Shown here: piece by piece, positions 53,228 through 62,955 of the stretch | Layout: each line of letters begins with the position of its first letter | Numbering within the stretch: position 1 is the stretch's first letter | Made by a program: the position numbers and the translations under genes | The notes under the pieces: model-generated | Told to the model about the DNA's origin: nothing | Database searches by the model: none | The model's input: only the letters and a program-made list of their open reading frames with translations | Origin: Streptomyces sp. V3I8 | GTDB taxonomy: Bacteria > Actinomycetota > Actinomycetes > Streptomycetales > Streptomycetaceae | Direction: 5' to 3' | Length of the DNA stretch: 64,000 bases | Assembly (NCBI RefSeq): GCF_030817535.1 | Contig: NZ_JAUSZL010000002.1 | Span: 4,340,001-4,404,000, forward strand

Positions 53228-55666
53228 GTGGCCGAGGCGGCAGACTTCCAGGGGACCAGTCCCTCACCTGCCCGCCGGTGGCTGCGGCGCACGGGAGCAC
53301 TGCTCGCCGGGGCGCCTCTGCTGGCCGGCATTCTCCAGCTGCCCACATCCATGCCCTCGTATGCCTCCGAGCCGAAGGCCGCCGCCGAGGCCACCGGCTC
53401 CCGCACGGTCGGTGTCTCCCTGAACTCGCTCAGTCCGAGCGTTCCCTCCGACGGCGACACGCTCACCGTCACGGGCCGGATCGTCAACAAGGGCAAGCAG
53501 GCGGTCACCGCCGCGCACGTCGGCCTGCGGGTGGGTCCGACGCTGGAGGGCCGCTCGGCGATCGACGACGCCGCGAAGAGCAACCCTTACGCGGGCACCG
53601 AGGTCGGCGGCAAGTACGTGGCGGAATTCGCGAAGCTGGCGCCGGGCATCTCGCAGTCCTTCAGCATCTCCGTGCCCGTCGACAAGCTGGATCTCGGCTC
53701 CGACGGCGTCTACCAGCTCGGTGTCACGCTCACCGGCCGGACCAGCGCCGCCCCGTACGAGCAGATCCTCGGTATCGAGCGGACCTTCCTGCCGTGGCAG
53801 CCGGAGGCAGCCGGCACGAAGAGCAGGACGACGTACCTCTGGCCGCTGATCTCGGCCTCCCACATGACGGCCGAGACGGGGTCGAACGAACAGCAGACCC
53901 CCATCTTCGCGGACGACGACGCCCTGGCCGCGGAGCTCTCCCCCGGCGGCCGCCTGGAGCGGCTTCTCAGCCTCGGCAAGGACCTCGACATCACCTGGGT
54001 CGTCGACCCGGACCTGCTGGCCTCCGTCGACGCGATGACCCGCAGCTACCGGGTTCAGGTGAACGGCTCCAGCAGGACCACCACGGCCGGCACGCACCAG
54101 GCGGTGGCCAACAAGTGGCTCAGCGAACTGGAAGCGGCCGTCGAGGGTGAGGAGGTCGTCGCCCTCCCCTTCGCCGACCCGGACCTTGCGTCGCTCGCCC
54201 ACAGCGGCACGGCCGTGACCGGCTCACTCAGCCACCTCAAGGACGCCACCACCGTGGCCGCGACGACCGTGGAGTCGATCCTCCACGTGACCCCCGACAC
54301 GGACTACGCCTGGCCCGTGAACGGCGCGATCGACCCGTCGATCGTCAAGGTCGCGACCTCGGCGGGTGCCGACACGGTGCTCACCCGTAGCGACAGCCTG
54401 CGGGAGACCGGCGCCCTCCCCTACACGCCCTCCGCCGCCCGGCCGATCGGCGGCGGCACCACCGCGGTGGTCGCGGACGCCCGGCTGTCGACGGCGTTCC
54501 AGGGCGACATGACCGTGGCCGACAACTCCACGCTCGCCGTGCAGCGGTTCCTCGCCCAGAGCCTGATGCTCAACCACCAGGCCCCGGACAGGCAGCGCAG
54601 CATCGTGATCGCCCCGCAGCGCATGCCGAGCGCCGGCCAGGCCCAGACGATGGCCGCGGCACTCACGGCGCTCCAGGACGGGAACTGGTCACAGTCGGCC
54701 GAGCTGTCCGCGGCCACCAGGGCCAAGCCGGACGCGGGCGCCACCACCCGGGTCCCCTCCGCGTCCTCGTACCCCTCCTCGCTGCGCAAGCAGGAGCTGC
54801 CGCGGGGAGCGTTCGAGCAGATCCAGCGCACGCAGAAGGAACTCGACAGCTTCCAGGTGATCCTCTCGGACAAGTCCCGGGTGGTCACGCCCTTCGGACG
54901 GGCCATGGACCGGTCGATGTCCACCTCGTGGCGCGGCCGGGCCGCCGAGGCGTCGGCGTACCGCACCGGCGTGGAGCGGTACCTCGTCGGACTCACCGAG
55001 AGCGTCGCACTGATCGACAAGTCCGAGGCGAAGCTCTCGGGACGCAGCGCCACGATCCCGATCACCGTGCAGAACAACCTCGTCCAGGGCGTCGATCACC
55101 TGGTGCTGCGTCTGACCTCCGAGCAGCCGAGCCGCCTCAGCATCGGTGACGGTGTCTTCGAGGAGCAGCGGGTCACGGTCTCGGGCGGGCACAGCCAGTC
55201 GGTGAAGTTCACCACCAACGCCCACGCCAACGGCCGGGCGGCGGTGGTCGCCCAGCTGTACACGCAGGACGGCCGCGCGTACGGAACCGCGGTCACCTTC
55301 GATGTGAAGGTCACCGAGATCACGCCCACGGTGATGCTGGTCATCGCCGGTGGTGTCCTGCTGCTCGTCCTCGCCGGCTTCCGGATGTACACGCAGCGCA
55401 AGCGGGAGGCCGCCCGCCAGGCCGCGCAGGGAGCGGAGAACACCCCCGCGGACGGCGGCGAGGCGGAGATCGCCGCCGGAGCGGAGAACGGTGACAGCGC
55501 GGAGAACGCCGCCGCCGCGGAGAGCGGTGACGACACGGAGAGCGGTCGCGTGGCAGCGTCCGCCTCCGGGCCGGAGGCACACGTCCCGGAGCACGCGAGT
55601 GACTCACCGGACACCGCACCGGAAATCACCGACCCGTCCGGCACTGGTGAGAGAGTGGACCGTTGA
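53228..55666 (+). CDS. DUF6049-type secreted, membrane-anchored protein
   Basis: 812 aa from a GTG. An N-terminal signal (RRTGALLAGAPLLAGILQLP) leads to a large extracytoplasmic region rich in Ser/Thr. The C-terminus carries a membrane helix (VMLVIAGGVLLLVLAGF) and a cytoplasmic Ala/Glu/Gly-rich tail. The gene is always next to murJ in actinobacteria, and the same type occurs beside MviN in mycobacteria. No enzyme motif was seen. It may assist lipid II export or cell-wall assembly. Confidence 0.8.
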   Translation: MAEAADFQGTSPSPARRWLRRTGALLAGAPLLAGILQLPTSMPSYASEPKAAAEATGSRTVGVSLNSLSPSVPSDGDTLTVTGRIVNKGKQAVTAAHVGLRVGPTLEGRSAIDDAAKSNPYAGTEVGGKYVAEFAKLAPGISQSFSISVPVDKLDLGSDGVYQLGVTLTGRTSAAPYEQILGIERTFLPWQPEAAGTKSRTTYLWPLISASHMTAETGSNEQQTPIFADDDALAAELSPGGRLERLLSLGKDLDITWVVDPDLLASVDAMTRSYRVQVNGSSRTTTAGTHQAVANKWLSELEAAVEGEEVVALPFADPDLASLAHSGTAVTGSLSHLKDATTVAATTVESILHVTPDTDYAWPVNGAIDPSIVKVATSAGADTVLTRSDSLRETGALPYTPSAARPIGGGTTAVVADARLSTAFQGDMTVADNSTLAVQRFLAQSLMLNHQAPDRQRSIVIAPQRMPSAGQAQTMAAALTALQDGNWSQSAELSAATRAKPDAGATTRVPSASSYPSSLRKQELPRGAFEQIQRTQKELDSFQVILSDKSRVVTPFGRAMDRSMSTSWRGRAAEASAYRTGVERYLVGLTESVALIDKSEAKLSGRSATIPITVQNNLVQGVDHLVLRLTSEQPSRLSIGDGVFEEQRVTVSGGHSQSVKFTTNAHANGRAAVVAQLYTQDGRAYGTAVTFDVKVTEITPTVMLVIAGGVLLLVLAGFRMYTQRKREAARQAAQGAENTPADGGEAEIAAGAENGDSAENAAAAESGDDTESGRVAASASGPEAHVPEHASDSPDTAPEITDPSGTGERVDR

Positions 55667-55712
55667 GCGATGTCGTGGCCGGTGGGCCCGGGGACGATGA
55701 GGTGGGGTAACC

Positions 55713-57941
55713 ATGAACGCGCCGTACGACGGTGACCGCGGTCAGGGCGCGGGGGGCTCCGGCCACCCCGACGGCCCGCCGCAGGGTCCGCCGGATCCCG
55801 GCGAGGTGCCTCCGCAGCACGCGGCCGAGGTGTACTTCCAGGACGCCTACGCCCAGGATCCCTACCAGGCTCAGGACCTGTCCGCCCAGGACCCCGTCAC
55901 CGAGGCCCTCTACGACCGTGCCGCGCACCCTCCGCCGCCGCCCGGCACCTACCAGCCGCAGCCGCCGCTCTACGCCCAGCCGCCCCAGTCCCCGTACGCC
56001 CCCGACCCGCGCGTGTGGGCGCAGACCCCGGCGCCCGAGCCGGAGGGCCCCACCCAGTACCTGCCGTACGGGGACGATCCCCGCACGACGCAGTTCGTGG
56101 GCGTGGACGACCTGGTGACCCAGGCGGGTGAGGAACGTCACGAGCCGGACGCGTTCGCCCACCTCTTCCGGGACCAGCAGCAGGGCGGTGCCCACGCCGC
56201 CGCCGCGGGTCCACCCGGCGCGCCCGCCCCCACGGCGGAACGGGCCCCCGCCGCCGCGGCTCCGCCTCCTCCTCCGGCCGCGCCCGCCGCCGCCCCAGCG
56301 AAGAAGTCCGGGGGCCGTGCGTCGGGTCTGCTGAAGTCGAGCGCGGTGATGGCGGCCGGGACCATGGTCTCCCGCCTCACCGGTTTCGTCCGCTCCGCGC
56401 TGATCGTCGCGGCCCTGGGCGTCGGCCTCCTCGGCGACACCTTCCAGGTCGCGTACCAGCTGCCGACGATGATCTACATCCTGACCGTCGGCGGCGGTCT
56501 CAACTCCGTCTTCGTCCCGCAGCTCGTGCGGGCCATGAAGGACGACGAAGACGGCGGTGAGGCGTACGCCAACCGGCTGTTGACCCTCGTCGTCGTGGTG
56601 CTCGGCCTGCTCACCGCGCTCGCGGTGCTCGCGGCGCCGCTCCTGGTCCAAGCGTTGTCGACGCGGGTCGCGGGCAACGAAGCAGCCAATGACGTCGCCG
56701 TCACCTTCGCCCGCTACTTCCTGCCCACGATCTTCTTCATGGGCATCCACGTGGTGATGGGCCAGATCCTCAACGCGCGCGGGAAGTTCGGCGCGATGAT
56801 GTGGACCCCGGTCCTCAACAACGTCGTCATCATCGTGACGCTCGGCCTGTTCATCTGGGTGTACGGCACCGCGAGCAGCTCCGGCATGGAGGCCTCGACC
56901 ATCCCGCCGGAGGGCGAGCGGCTGCTCGGCATCGGCGTCCTGCTCGGCCTCGTCGTCCAGGCCCTCGCGATGATCCCGTACCTGCGTGAGACCGGTTTCC
57001 GGCTGCGGCTGCGCTTCGACTGGAAGGGGCACGGGCTCGGCAAGGCGGCGATGCTCGCCAAGTGGACCGTGCTCTTCGTCCTCGCCAACCAGGCCGGCGC
57101 GATCGTGGTGACCCAGTTGTCCACCGCGGCCGGTGACGCCTCCCCGGCCGACGGCACCGGCTTCGCCGCCTACGCCAACGCCCAGCTCATCTGGGGCCTT
57201 CCGCAGGCCATCATCACGGTCTCGCTGATGGCCGCCCTGCTGCCGCGGCTCGCACGCTCCGCCCACGAGGGCGACAGCGGGGCCGTCCGCGACGACATCT
57301 CCCAGGGACTGCGCACCACGGCCGTGGCGATCGTGCCGATCTCCTTCGGCTTCGTCGCCCTCGGCGTCCCGATGTGCACGCTGATGTTCGGTGCCTCCGG
57401 GACCAGTGAGGCGACGAACATGGGCTACATGCTGATGGCGTTCGGCCTCGGCCTGATCCCGTATTCCGTTCAGTACGTCGTGCTGCGAGCCTTCTACGCG
57501 TACGAGGACACCCGCACGCCCTTCTACAACACGGTCATCGTGGCCGCCGTCAACGCCGGCGCCTCCGCACTCTGCTTCCTCCTGCTGCCCCCTCGCTGGG
57601 CGGTGGCAGGCATGGCCGCGTCGTACGGTCTCGCCTACGCGACCGGTGTCGGGGTCGCCTGGCGGCGGCTCAGCAAGCGGCTGGACGGCGACCTGGACGG
57701 CGGCCGCGTCCTGCGCACGTACGCGCGGCTCGCGATCGCGGCGGTACCGGCGGCGCTGCTCAGCGGCGCCGTCTGCTACTGGATCGGCAAGACGCTGGGA
57801 CAGGGCGTCGGCGGCTCGCTCGCCTCCCTGGTCGGCGGTGGTGCCGCACTGATCGGAGTCTTCTTCGTCGCGGCACGACGGATGCGCATCGAGGAACTGA
57901 ACGCAATGGTGGGCATGGTCCGCGGGCGCCTTGGGCGCTGA
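55713..57941 (+). CDS. murJ: Lipid II flippase MurJ with long N-terminal tail
   Basis: 742 aa. The first ~190 residues are cytoplasmic, Pro/Gln/Ala-rich and low-complexity. The MVF/MurJ core has about 14 helices (for example MAAGTMVSRLTGFVRSALIVAALG, FGAMMWTPVLNNVVIIVTLGLF) and conserved Arg residues in the central cavity (MVSRLTGFVR). It flips lipid II across the membrane for peptidoglycan synthesis. Follows the DUF6049 gene by 46 bp. Confidence 0.93.
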   Translation: MNAPYDGDRGQGAGGSGHPDGPPQGPPDPGEVPPQHAAEVYFQDAYAQDPYQAQDLSAQDPVTEALYDRAAHPPPPPGTYQPQPPLYAQPPQSPYAPDPRVWAQTPAPEPEGPTQYLPYGDDPRTTQFVGVDDLVTQAGEERHEPDAFAHLFRDQQQGGAHAAAAGPPGAPAPTAERAPAAAAPPPPPAAPAAAPAKKSGGRASGLLKSSAVMAAGTMVSRLTGFVRSALIVAALGVGLLGDTFQVAYQLPTMIYILTVGGGLNSVFVPQLVRAMKDDEDGGEAYANRLLTLVVVVLGLLTALAVLAAPLLVQALSTRVAGNEAANDVAVTFARYFLPTIFFMGIHVVMGQILNARGKFGAMMWTPVLNNVVIIVTLGLFIWVYGTASSSGMEASTIPPEGERLLGIGVLLGLVVQALAMIPYLRETGFRLRLRFDWKGHGLGKAAMLAKWTVLFVLANQAGAIVVTQLSTAAGDASPADGTGFAAYANAQLIWGLPQAIITVSLMAALLPRLARSAHEGDSGAVRDDISQGLRTTAVAIVPISFGFVALGVPMCTLMFGASGTSEATNMGYMLMAFGLGLIPYSVQYVVLRAFYAYEDTRTPFYNTVIVAAVNAGASALCFLLLPPRWAVAGMAASYGLAYATGVGVAWRRLSKRLDGDLDGGRVLRTYARLAIAAVPAALLSGAVCYWIGKTLGQGVGGSLASLVGGGAALIGVFFVAARRMRIEELNAMVGMVRGRLGR

Positions 57942-58059
57942 GAGCGGGGTAGGCGCACAACCATCGTCCGCGACCGCGTGTCGTGCAGAGGGACGGACTG
58001 TGGGCACAATTGGCTTTGGCGTCGGACAGCTTGCAACGAATGGGGAGGCAGGAGCGACG

Positions 58060-59787
58060 GTGGCGGAACGGAGCACGGCTGCCGTCGACGTGGCGGACAG
58101 CAGCGGCGATGAGCCGCTGACCGCGAAGGCGGACCAGTCCACGGCCGACGGGGTGGCCCTAAACCGGGAGCGGGACACGGACAGCTCGCAGAGCGAAGAG
58201 GCACAGGGGAGGAGCGGGGGGAACGAGAGCTCCGGCAGAACGCCCCCGCCCGAATTGCACAGTGGGCACAAACTCGCCAGGCGCTACCGCCTGGAGGAGT
58301 GTGTCACCCGTCTGGACGGTTTCAGCAGCTGGCGTGCGGTGGACGAGAAACTCCGCCGTGCGGTCGGTGTGCACCTGCTGCCCGCCGACCATCCACGAGC
58401 GCGCTCCGTCCTGGCGGCGGCCCGTTCGTCGGCGCTGCTGGGCGACCCCCGTTTCGTGCAGGTCCTGGACGCGGTCGAGGAGAACGACCTCGTCTATGTC
58501 GTGCACGAATGGCTGCCGGACGCCACGGAGCTGACGACGCTTCTGGCCGCCGGTCCGCTGGAGGTGCACGAGGCCTACCAGATGGTCAGTCAGGTCTCCC
58601 AGGCGATGGCCGCCGCGCACCGTGAGGGGCTGGCCCATCTCAAGCTGACCCCGGGCGCCGTGCTGCGCACCTCGTCCGGACAGTGGCGCATCCGGGGCCT
58701 CGCCGTGAACGCCGCGCTGCGCGGCATCACTTCGGACACCCCCCAGCGCACCGACACGGAGGCGATCGGCGCGCTGCTGTACGCCGCGCTCACCCAGCGC
58801 TGGCCGTACGAGGACGACGCGTACGGACTCTCCGGGCTGCCCAAGGGCGTCGGTCTCATCGCGCCCGACCAGGTGCGGGCAGGAGTGCACCGCGGCCTGT
58901 CCGAACTCGCGATGCGCGCGCTCGTCAACGACGGCGCGACGGCGTCCCGCCAGGAACCTCCGTGCACCACACCGGAGGAGCTGGTGAAGGCGGTCGGGGA
59001 GATGCCCCGCATCCGGCCGCCGGAGCCCGCCTTCACGGCCCCGCCGGAGTACCAGCGCACGACGTACCAGCAGGGCAACTACGGTCGTCCCGCGCCTCAC
59101 CCCGGTGCCACCCAGGCGATGCCGGCGCCGCTGCCCCCGCTGCAGACCCGTACCGGCAAGGCGCTCAAATGGACGGTGTCCGCGCTTCTGATCGCCGCCC
59201 TGGGCCTCGGCAGCTGGCAGCTGGCGGACGCCCTCATGGATCACGGGAAGTCCGACGAGACGGGCAACACCAAGACGACCGACGGGAACGACAAGAACGG
59301 CGTCGAGGCGAAGCCGGCCAAGCCGATCGTGATCAAGGACGCCGCGGAGTACTACCCGGACGGCAAGCCCCAGCACGCGGGCGACGCGGGGCTGACGTAC
59401 GACAAGGACAGCTCCACCTACTGGAGGACGTATTCCTACAAGGGCGGTCCCACGCTGGCGCCCTTCAAGCAGGGCGTCGGAATCGTCTACGACCTCGGCT
59501 CCGAGCAGGATGTGTCGGAGGCTTCGATAGGGCTGTACTACGCGGGCGACCGCACGACGGCCACGCTGTACGCGACGGACTCGCTGTCGTCGTCCACGCC
59601 TCTCGGTTCCATGACGAAGATCGCGTCCGGCAGGACCAGCGGCAAGGACCTGAGCATCTCCGCCAAGAAGGCGGTGAAGACCCGCTACGTTCTGGTCTGG
59701 ATCACCGAGGTGCCGAGCGCGCCCGGCGATCAGTTCAGCAGCGCCGGCTACAAGCAGGCGATCACCGACGTGAAGTTCACCGGCTGA
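58060..59787 (+). CDS. Pseudokinase with membrane helix and discoidin-like extracellular domain
   Basis: 575 aa from the GTG at 58060 (GGAG 5 nt upstream). Residues about 65-300 show the kinase fold (GHKLARRYRLEECV), but lack catalytic residues: the position of HRD reads HLKLTP and the DFG position reads RGLAVN. A membrane helix (KWTVSALLIAALGLGSWQLADAL, 367-391) and an extracellular domain of about 165 residues (discoidin/galactose-binding-like) follow. In mycobacteria MviN carries a pseudokinase domain in the same chain; here it is a separate gene right after murJ. It probably serves as a regulatory partner in lipid II flipping. Confidence 0.8.
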   Translation: MAERSTAAVDVADSSGDEPLTAKADQSTADGVALNRERDTDSSQSEEAQGRSGGNESSGRTPPPELHSGHKLARRYRLEECVTRLDGFSSWRAVDEKLRRAVGVHLLPADHPRARSVLAAARSSALLGDPRFVQVLDAVEENDLVYVVHEWLPDATELTTLLAAGPLEVHEAYQMVSQVSQAMAAAHREGLAHLKLTPGAVLRTSSGQWRIRGLAVNAALRGITSDTPQRTDTEAIGALLYAALTQRWPYEDDAYGLSGLPKGVGLIAPDQVRAGVHRGLSELAMRALVNDGATASRQEPPCTTPEELVKAVGEMPRIRPPEPAFTAPPEYQRTTYQQGNYGRPAPHPGATQAMPAPLPPLQTRTGKALKWTVSALLIAALGLGSWQLADALMDHGKSDETGNTKTTDGNDKNGVEAKPAKPIVIKDAAEYYPDGKPQHAGDAGLTYDKDSSTYWRTYSYKGGPTLAPFKQGVGIVYDLGSEQDVSEASIGLYYAGDRTTATLYATDSLSSSTPLGSMTKIASGRTSGKDLSISAKKAVKTRYVLVWITEVPSAPGDQFSSAGYKQAITDVKFTG

Positions 59788-59813
59788 GCGGTCAGCGAGG
59801 GGGAGGGGGTTCG

Positions 59814-60524
59814 ATGGCGGACGGCGCCTACAGCGAAGTGAGCGACCAGGACCTCCTCTCCCGGCACGTCGAGGGCGATCCCGACGCCTTCGGTGAACTC
59901 GTACGTCGTCACCGTGACCGGCTCTGGGCGGTGGCCCTGCGGACACTGGGCGACCGCGAGGAGGCCGCTGACGCCGTCCAGGACGCTCTCGTCTCCGCCT
60001 ACCGGGCCGCCCACACCTTCCGCGGCCAGTCGGCCGTCACGACCTGGCTGCACCGGATCACGGTGAACGCCTGCCTGGACCGTGCCCGCAAGGCCGCCTC
60101 CAGGAAGACCTCTCCCGTGGACGACGCGGAGCGTCTGGATCAGCTCCTCGAACCGCACGAGTCCGCCTCCGCCCCGGCCGAGCGCAACGACCTGCACCGT
60201 GAGCTGCTGACGGCTCTGGGCACCCTGCCGGTCGACCAGCGGGCCGCGCTCGTCCTGGTGGACATGCAGGGCTACCCCGTCGCCGAGGCCGCCAGTCTGC
60301 TCGATGTGCCGACCGGCACGGTCAAGAGCCGTTGTGCCCGCGGCAGAGCCAGACTCCTCCCCCTGCTCAAACACCTGCGCCCGGACAGCGGGAGCGACAG
60401 AGCGGGCAAGAAGTCGGGCGAGGGAAGGAACCGTACGCCGGGGGCATCCGTCCCACCCGCAGCGGGACCACATGACGGACCGAGCGATTCAGCTGCTGTG
60501 AAGGGCGGAGGTGGGCGAGCGTGA
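59814..60524 (+). CDS. sigM: ECF sigma factor (SigM-type)
   Basis: 236 aa. Region 2 includes DREEAADAVQDALVSAYRAAHTFRG; region 4 includes LPVDQRAALVLVDMQGYPVAEAASLLDVPTGTVKSRCARGRARL (residues 137-181). An extra C-terminal tail of about 50 residues follows. GGGAGGGGG lies close before the ATG. It overlaps the anti-sigma gene by four bases (GTGA). The order murJ-sigM-rsmA-trxB-trxA is also that of mycobacteria, where SigM is so placed. Confidence 0.9.
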   Translation: MADGAYSEVSDQDLLSRHVEGDPDAFGELVRRHRDRLWAVALRTLGDREEAADAVQDALVSAYRAAHTFRGQSAVTTWLHRITVNACLDRARKAASRKTSPVDDAERLDQLLEPHESASAPAERNDLHRELLTALGTLPVDQRAALVLVDMQGYPVAEAASLLDVPTGTVKSRCARGRARLLPLLKHLRPDSGSDRAGKKSGEGRNRTPGASVPPAAGPHDGPSDSAAVKGGGGRA

Positions 60525-61450
60525 CATCCACGACGGACATGGCCGGGCACCCGGACGTCACGGAGATCTCCGACCTCACCGAAGGTCTGCTCTCCCCGTC
60601 CCGCTCGGCGGATGTGCGACAGCACCTGGACGACTGCCCGCTCTGCGCCGACGTGTACGACTCGCTGGAAGAGATCCGGGGCCTGCTCGGTACGCTGCCG
60701 GGCCCGCTCCGTATGCCCGCCGACGTCGCGGGGCGCATCGACGCCGCTCTCGCCGCCGAAGCACTGCTCAGCGCTACGGCGCCCGCCACCGCAGGTGCGG
60801 GCAGCCTCTTCTCCGCCGACCCCTCGTACGGGGGCGCCGAGGACAGCGGACATGTTTCACGTGAAACATCGCTCACGACGGACCGCCCCGCAGGGCATTC
60901 CCGCGGTACCACCGGTCCCGGCCGCACACATCGCCCGCGTCGTGGGCGCCGCAGGACCGTTGTCCTGGGCGCCATGTTCACGGCCGCCGCACTGGGGCTC
61001 GGCGGCCTGCTCATCCACTCGTTGGGGAGCGACGGCTCGGACAACGATTCCGCGTCGGCGTCCCCGAAGCCGACCGACTCCGCGGAGACCTTCGCCGGCA
61101 GGAAGCTGGACAGTCAGGTCGAGGACCTTCTCGCCAAGGCGGCGACGAAGGAACAACGCGGACCCCGGAGCGCACAGCCCAACGGCACCGAGTCCGGTGA
61201 GAGCCCGAGCGTTCTCAACCTGCCCACGAACTCCGTGCCCATCTGTATCAAGCAGGGGATCGGCCGCGACGCCGAACCGCTCGCGTCCAAGGAAGGCTCC
61301 TACAAGGGCACGGACGCCTACCTCGTGGTTCTTCCCGCCGCCACCGACACGACACGAGTCACGGCATACGTCGTCGACTCCGCCTGTGTGGAGAACTCGT
61401 CGATCACCGCGGGCAAGGTTCTGCTGGAGCACTCCTACCCGCTGAACTGA
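60521..61450 (+). CDS. rsmA: Zinc-type anti-sigma factor for SigM (RsmA-like)
   Basis: 309 aa from the overlapping GTG. The anti-sigma HX3CX2C motif (His35, Cys39, Cys42, HLDDCPLC) lies near the N-terminus. A membrane helix (VVLGAMFTAAALGLGGLLI, 147-167) exposes a C-terminal region of about 140 residues. The linker between the motif and the helix carries the peptide HVSRET, encoded by a parS site (60853-60868). It should hold SigM inactive until an extracellular or redox signal. In S. coelicolor the SigM anti-sigma factor RsmA uses an iron-sulfur cofactor; I cannot tell whether this one does. Confidence 0.87.
   Translation: MTSTTDMAGHPDVTEISDLTEGLLSPSRSADVRQHLDDCPLCADVYDSLEEIRGLLGTLPGPLRMPADVAGRIDAALAAEALLSATAPATAGAGSLFSADPSYGGAEDSGHVSRETSLTTDRPAGHSRGTTGPGRTHRPRRGRRRTVVLGAMFTAAALGLGGLLIHSLGSDGSDNDSASASPKPTDSAETFAGRKLDSQVEDLLAKAATKEQRGPRSAQPNGTESGESPSVLNLPTNSVPICIKQGIGRDAEPLASKEGSYKGTDAYLVVLPAATDTTRVTAYVVDSACVENSSITAGKVLLEHSYPLN
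60853..60868. other. parS: parS site 11 (ParB binding), in a coding region
   Basis: Perfect 16-bp consensus inside the anti-sigma factor gene, in its disordered linker, with a perfect 18-bp palindrome core. The only parS in this window fully inside an ORF and away from its start. Confidence 0.93.
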
Positions 61451-61504
61451 GCGCCTCGGCCGCGCCGCGGTGGGGCGACTCGTCTTCGTGTGCCCGGACA
61501 CAGT

Positions 61505-61531
61505 GGGAATGCGCGCCCCTTAGGATCCGTT
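61505..61531 (+). promoter_or_regulatory. Sigma-R-type promoter of trxBA
   Basis: GGGAAT, 18 bp, GTT: identical in motif and spacing to the consensus of the thiol-oxidative-stress sigma factor SigR. It lies about 72-98 bp before trxB; Streptomyces trxBA is a known SigR target. Confidence 0.88.
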
Positions 61532-61602
61532 GGGTGGGGTGAGAGTTCAGAAAAGACTCCCCCGGTCGTACGTAGCAGTCCCCAGAGACGAGGAATCAAG
61601 CC

Positions 61603-62571
61603 GTGACCGACGTCCGTAACGTGATCATCATCGGCTCCGGGCCCGCCGGCTACACGGCGGCGCTCTACACCGCGCGCGCGTCGCTTAAGCCGCTGGTGTT
61701 CGAGGGCGCCGTCACCGCGGGTGGTGCCCTCATGAACACGACCGAGGTGGAGAACTTCCCCGGCTTCCAGGACGGCATCATGGGCCCCGAGCTCATGGAC
61801 AACATGCGCGCCCAGGCCGAACGCTTCGGTGCGGAGCTGATCCCGGACGACATCGTCTCTGTCGACCTCAGCGGGGAGATCAAGACCGTCACGGACACCG
61901 CGGGCACCGTGCACCGTGCGAAGGCCGTCATCGTCACCACCGGCTCACAGCACCGCAAGCTGGGGCTGCCCAAGGAGGACGTCCTCTCCGGACGCGGCGT
62001 CTCCTGGTGCGCGACCTGTGACGGCTTCTTCTTCAAGGACCAGGACATCGCCGTGATCGGCGGCGGCGACACCGCCATGGAGGAGGCCACCTTCCTCTCC
62101 CGGTTCGCCAAGTCCGTGACCATCGTCCACCGGCGCGACACGCTCCGGGCCTCCAAGGCGATGCAGGAGCGCGCCTTCGCCGACCCGAAGATCAAGTTCG
62201 TCTGGGACAGCGAGGTCGCCGAGATCCAGGGCGACCAAAAGCTGGCCGGCCTGACGCTGCGCAACCTCAAGACCGGCGAGACGTCCGAGCTGCCCGTCAC
62301 CGGCCTGTTCATCGCGATCGGTCACGACCCGCGTACGGAACTCTTCAAGGGTCAGCTGAACCTGGACGAGGAGGGCTACCTCGAGGTCGAGGCGCCCTCG
62401 ACCCGGACGAACCTGACGGGTGTCTTCGGCGCAGGCGACGTCGTCGACCACACCTACCGCCAGGCGATCACTGCGGCCGGTACCGGCTGCTCCGCTGCTC
62501 TCGACGCCGAGCGCTTCCTCGCCGCTCTCGCGGACGGTGAAGCGGCGGAGCCCGAGAAGACCGCTGTCTGA
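61603..62571 (+). CDS. trxB: Thioredoxin reductase
   Basis: 322 aa from a GTG. FAD motif [16 protein letters not shown], redox pair CATC (Cys136, Cys139), NADPH motif [14 protein letters not shown], and C-terminal FAD motif GVFGAGDV. Uses NADPH to reduce thioredoxin. Forms a unit with trxA 44 bp later, driven by the SigR-type promoter. Confidence 0.97.
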   Translation: MTDVRNVIIIGSGPAGYTAALYTARASLKPLVFEGAVTAGGALMNTTEVENFPGFQDGIMGPELMDNMRAQAERFGAELIPDDIVSVDLSGEIKTVTDTAGTVHRAKAVIVTTGSQHRKLGLPKEDVLSGRGVSWCATCDGFFFKDQDIAVIGGGDTAMEEATFLSRFAKSVTIVHRRDTLRASKAMQERAFADPKIKFVWDSEVAEIQGDQKLAGLTLRNLKTGETSELPVTGLFIAIGHDPRTELFKGQLNLDEEGYLEVEAPSTRTNLTGVFGAGDVVDHTYRQAITAAGTGCSAALDAERFLAALADGEAAEPEKTAV

Positions 62572-62615
62572 CCTTCATCCGCCTCACTGCACCAACCAGT
62601 TAAGGAGAGCCCGCC

Positions 62616-62948
62616 GTGGCCGGCACCCTGAAGCACGTGACTGACGCCTCTTTCGAAGAGGATGTCCTCAAGAGCGACAAGCCCGTACTGGTGGACTTCT
62701 GGGCCGCCTGGTGCGGCCCGTGCCGCCAGATCGCGCCGTCCCTCGAAGCCATCGCCGCCGAATACGGCGACAAGATCGAGATCGTCAAGCTCAACATCGA
62801 CGAGAACCCGGGTACGGCCGCCAAGTACGGCGTCATGTCCATCCCGACCCTGAACGTCTACCAGGGTGGCGAGGTCGCCAAGACCATCGTGGGTGCCAAG
62901 CCGAAGGCCGCGATCGTGCGGGACCTCGAGGACTTCATCGCCGAGTAG
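62616..62948 (+). CDS. trxA: Thioredoxin
   Basis: 110 aa from a GTG. Active site WCGPC (Cys33, Cys36), cis-Pro segment MSIPTLNVYQGG. Accepts electrons from TrxB and reduces disulfides in the cytoplasm. GGAGAG 9 nt before the start. Followed by a hairpin, a parS site and a terminator. Confidence 0.97.
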   Translation: MAGTLKHVTDASFEEDVLKSDKPVLVDFWAAWCGPCRQIAPSLEAIAAEYGDKIEIVKLNIDENPGTAAKYGVMSIPTLNVYQGGEVAKTIVGAKPKAAIVRDLEDFIAE

Positions 62949-62955
62949 TGCGGTA

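Noticed and set aside
55626..58271. 881-aa open frame antisense to murJ
   Set aside because: Same reason: low-complexity translation opposite a gene with clear MurJ helices.
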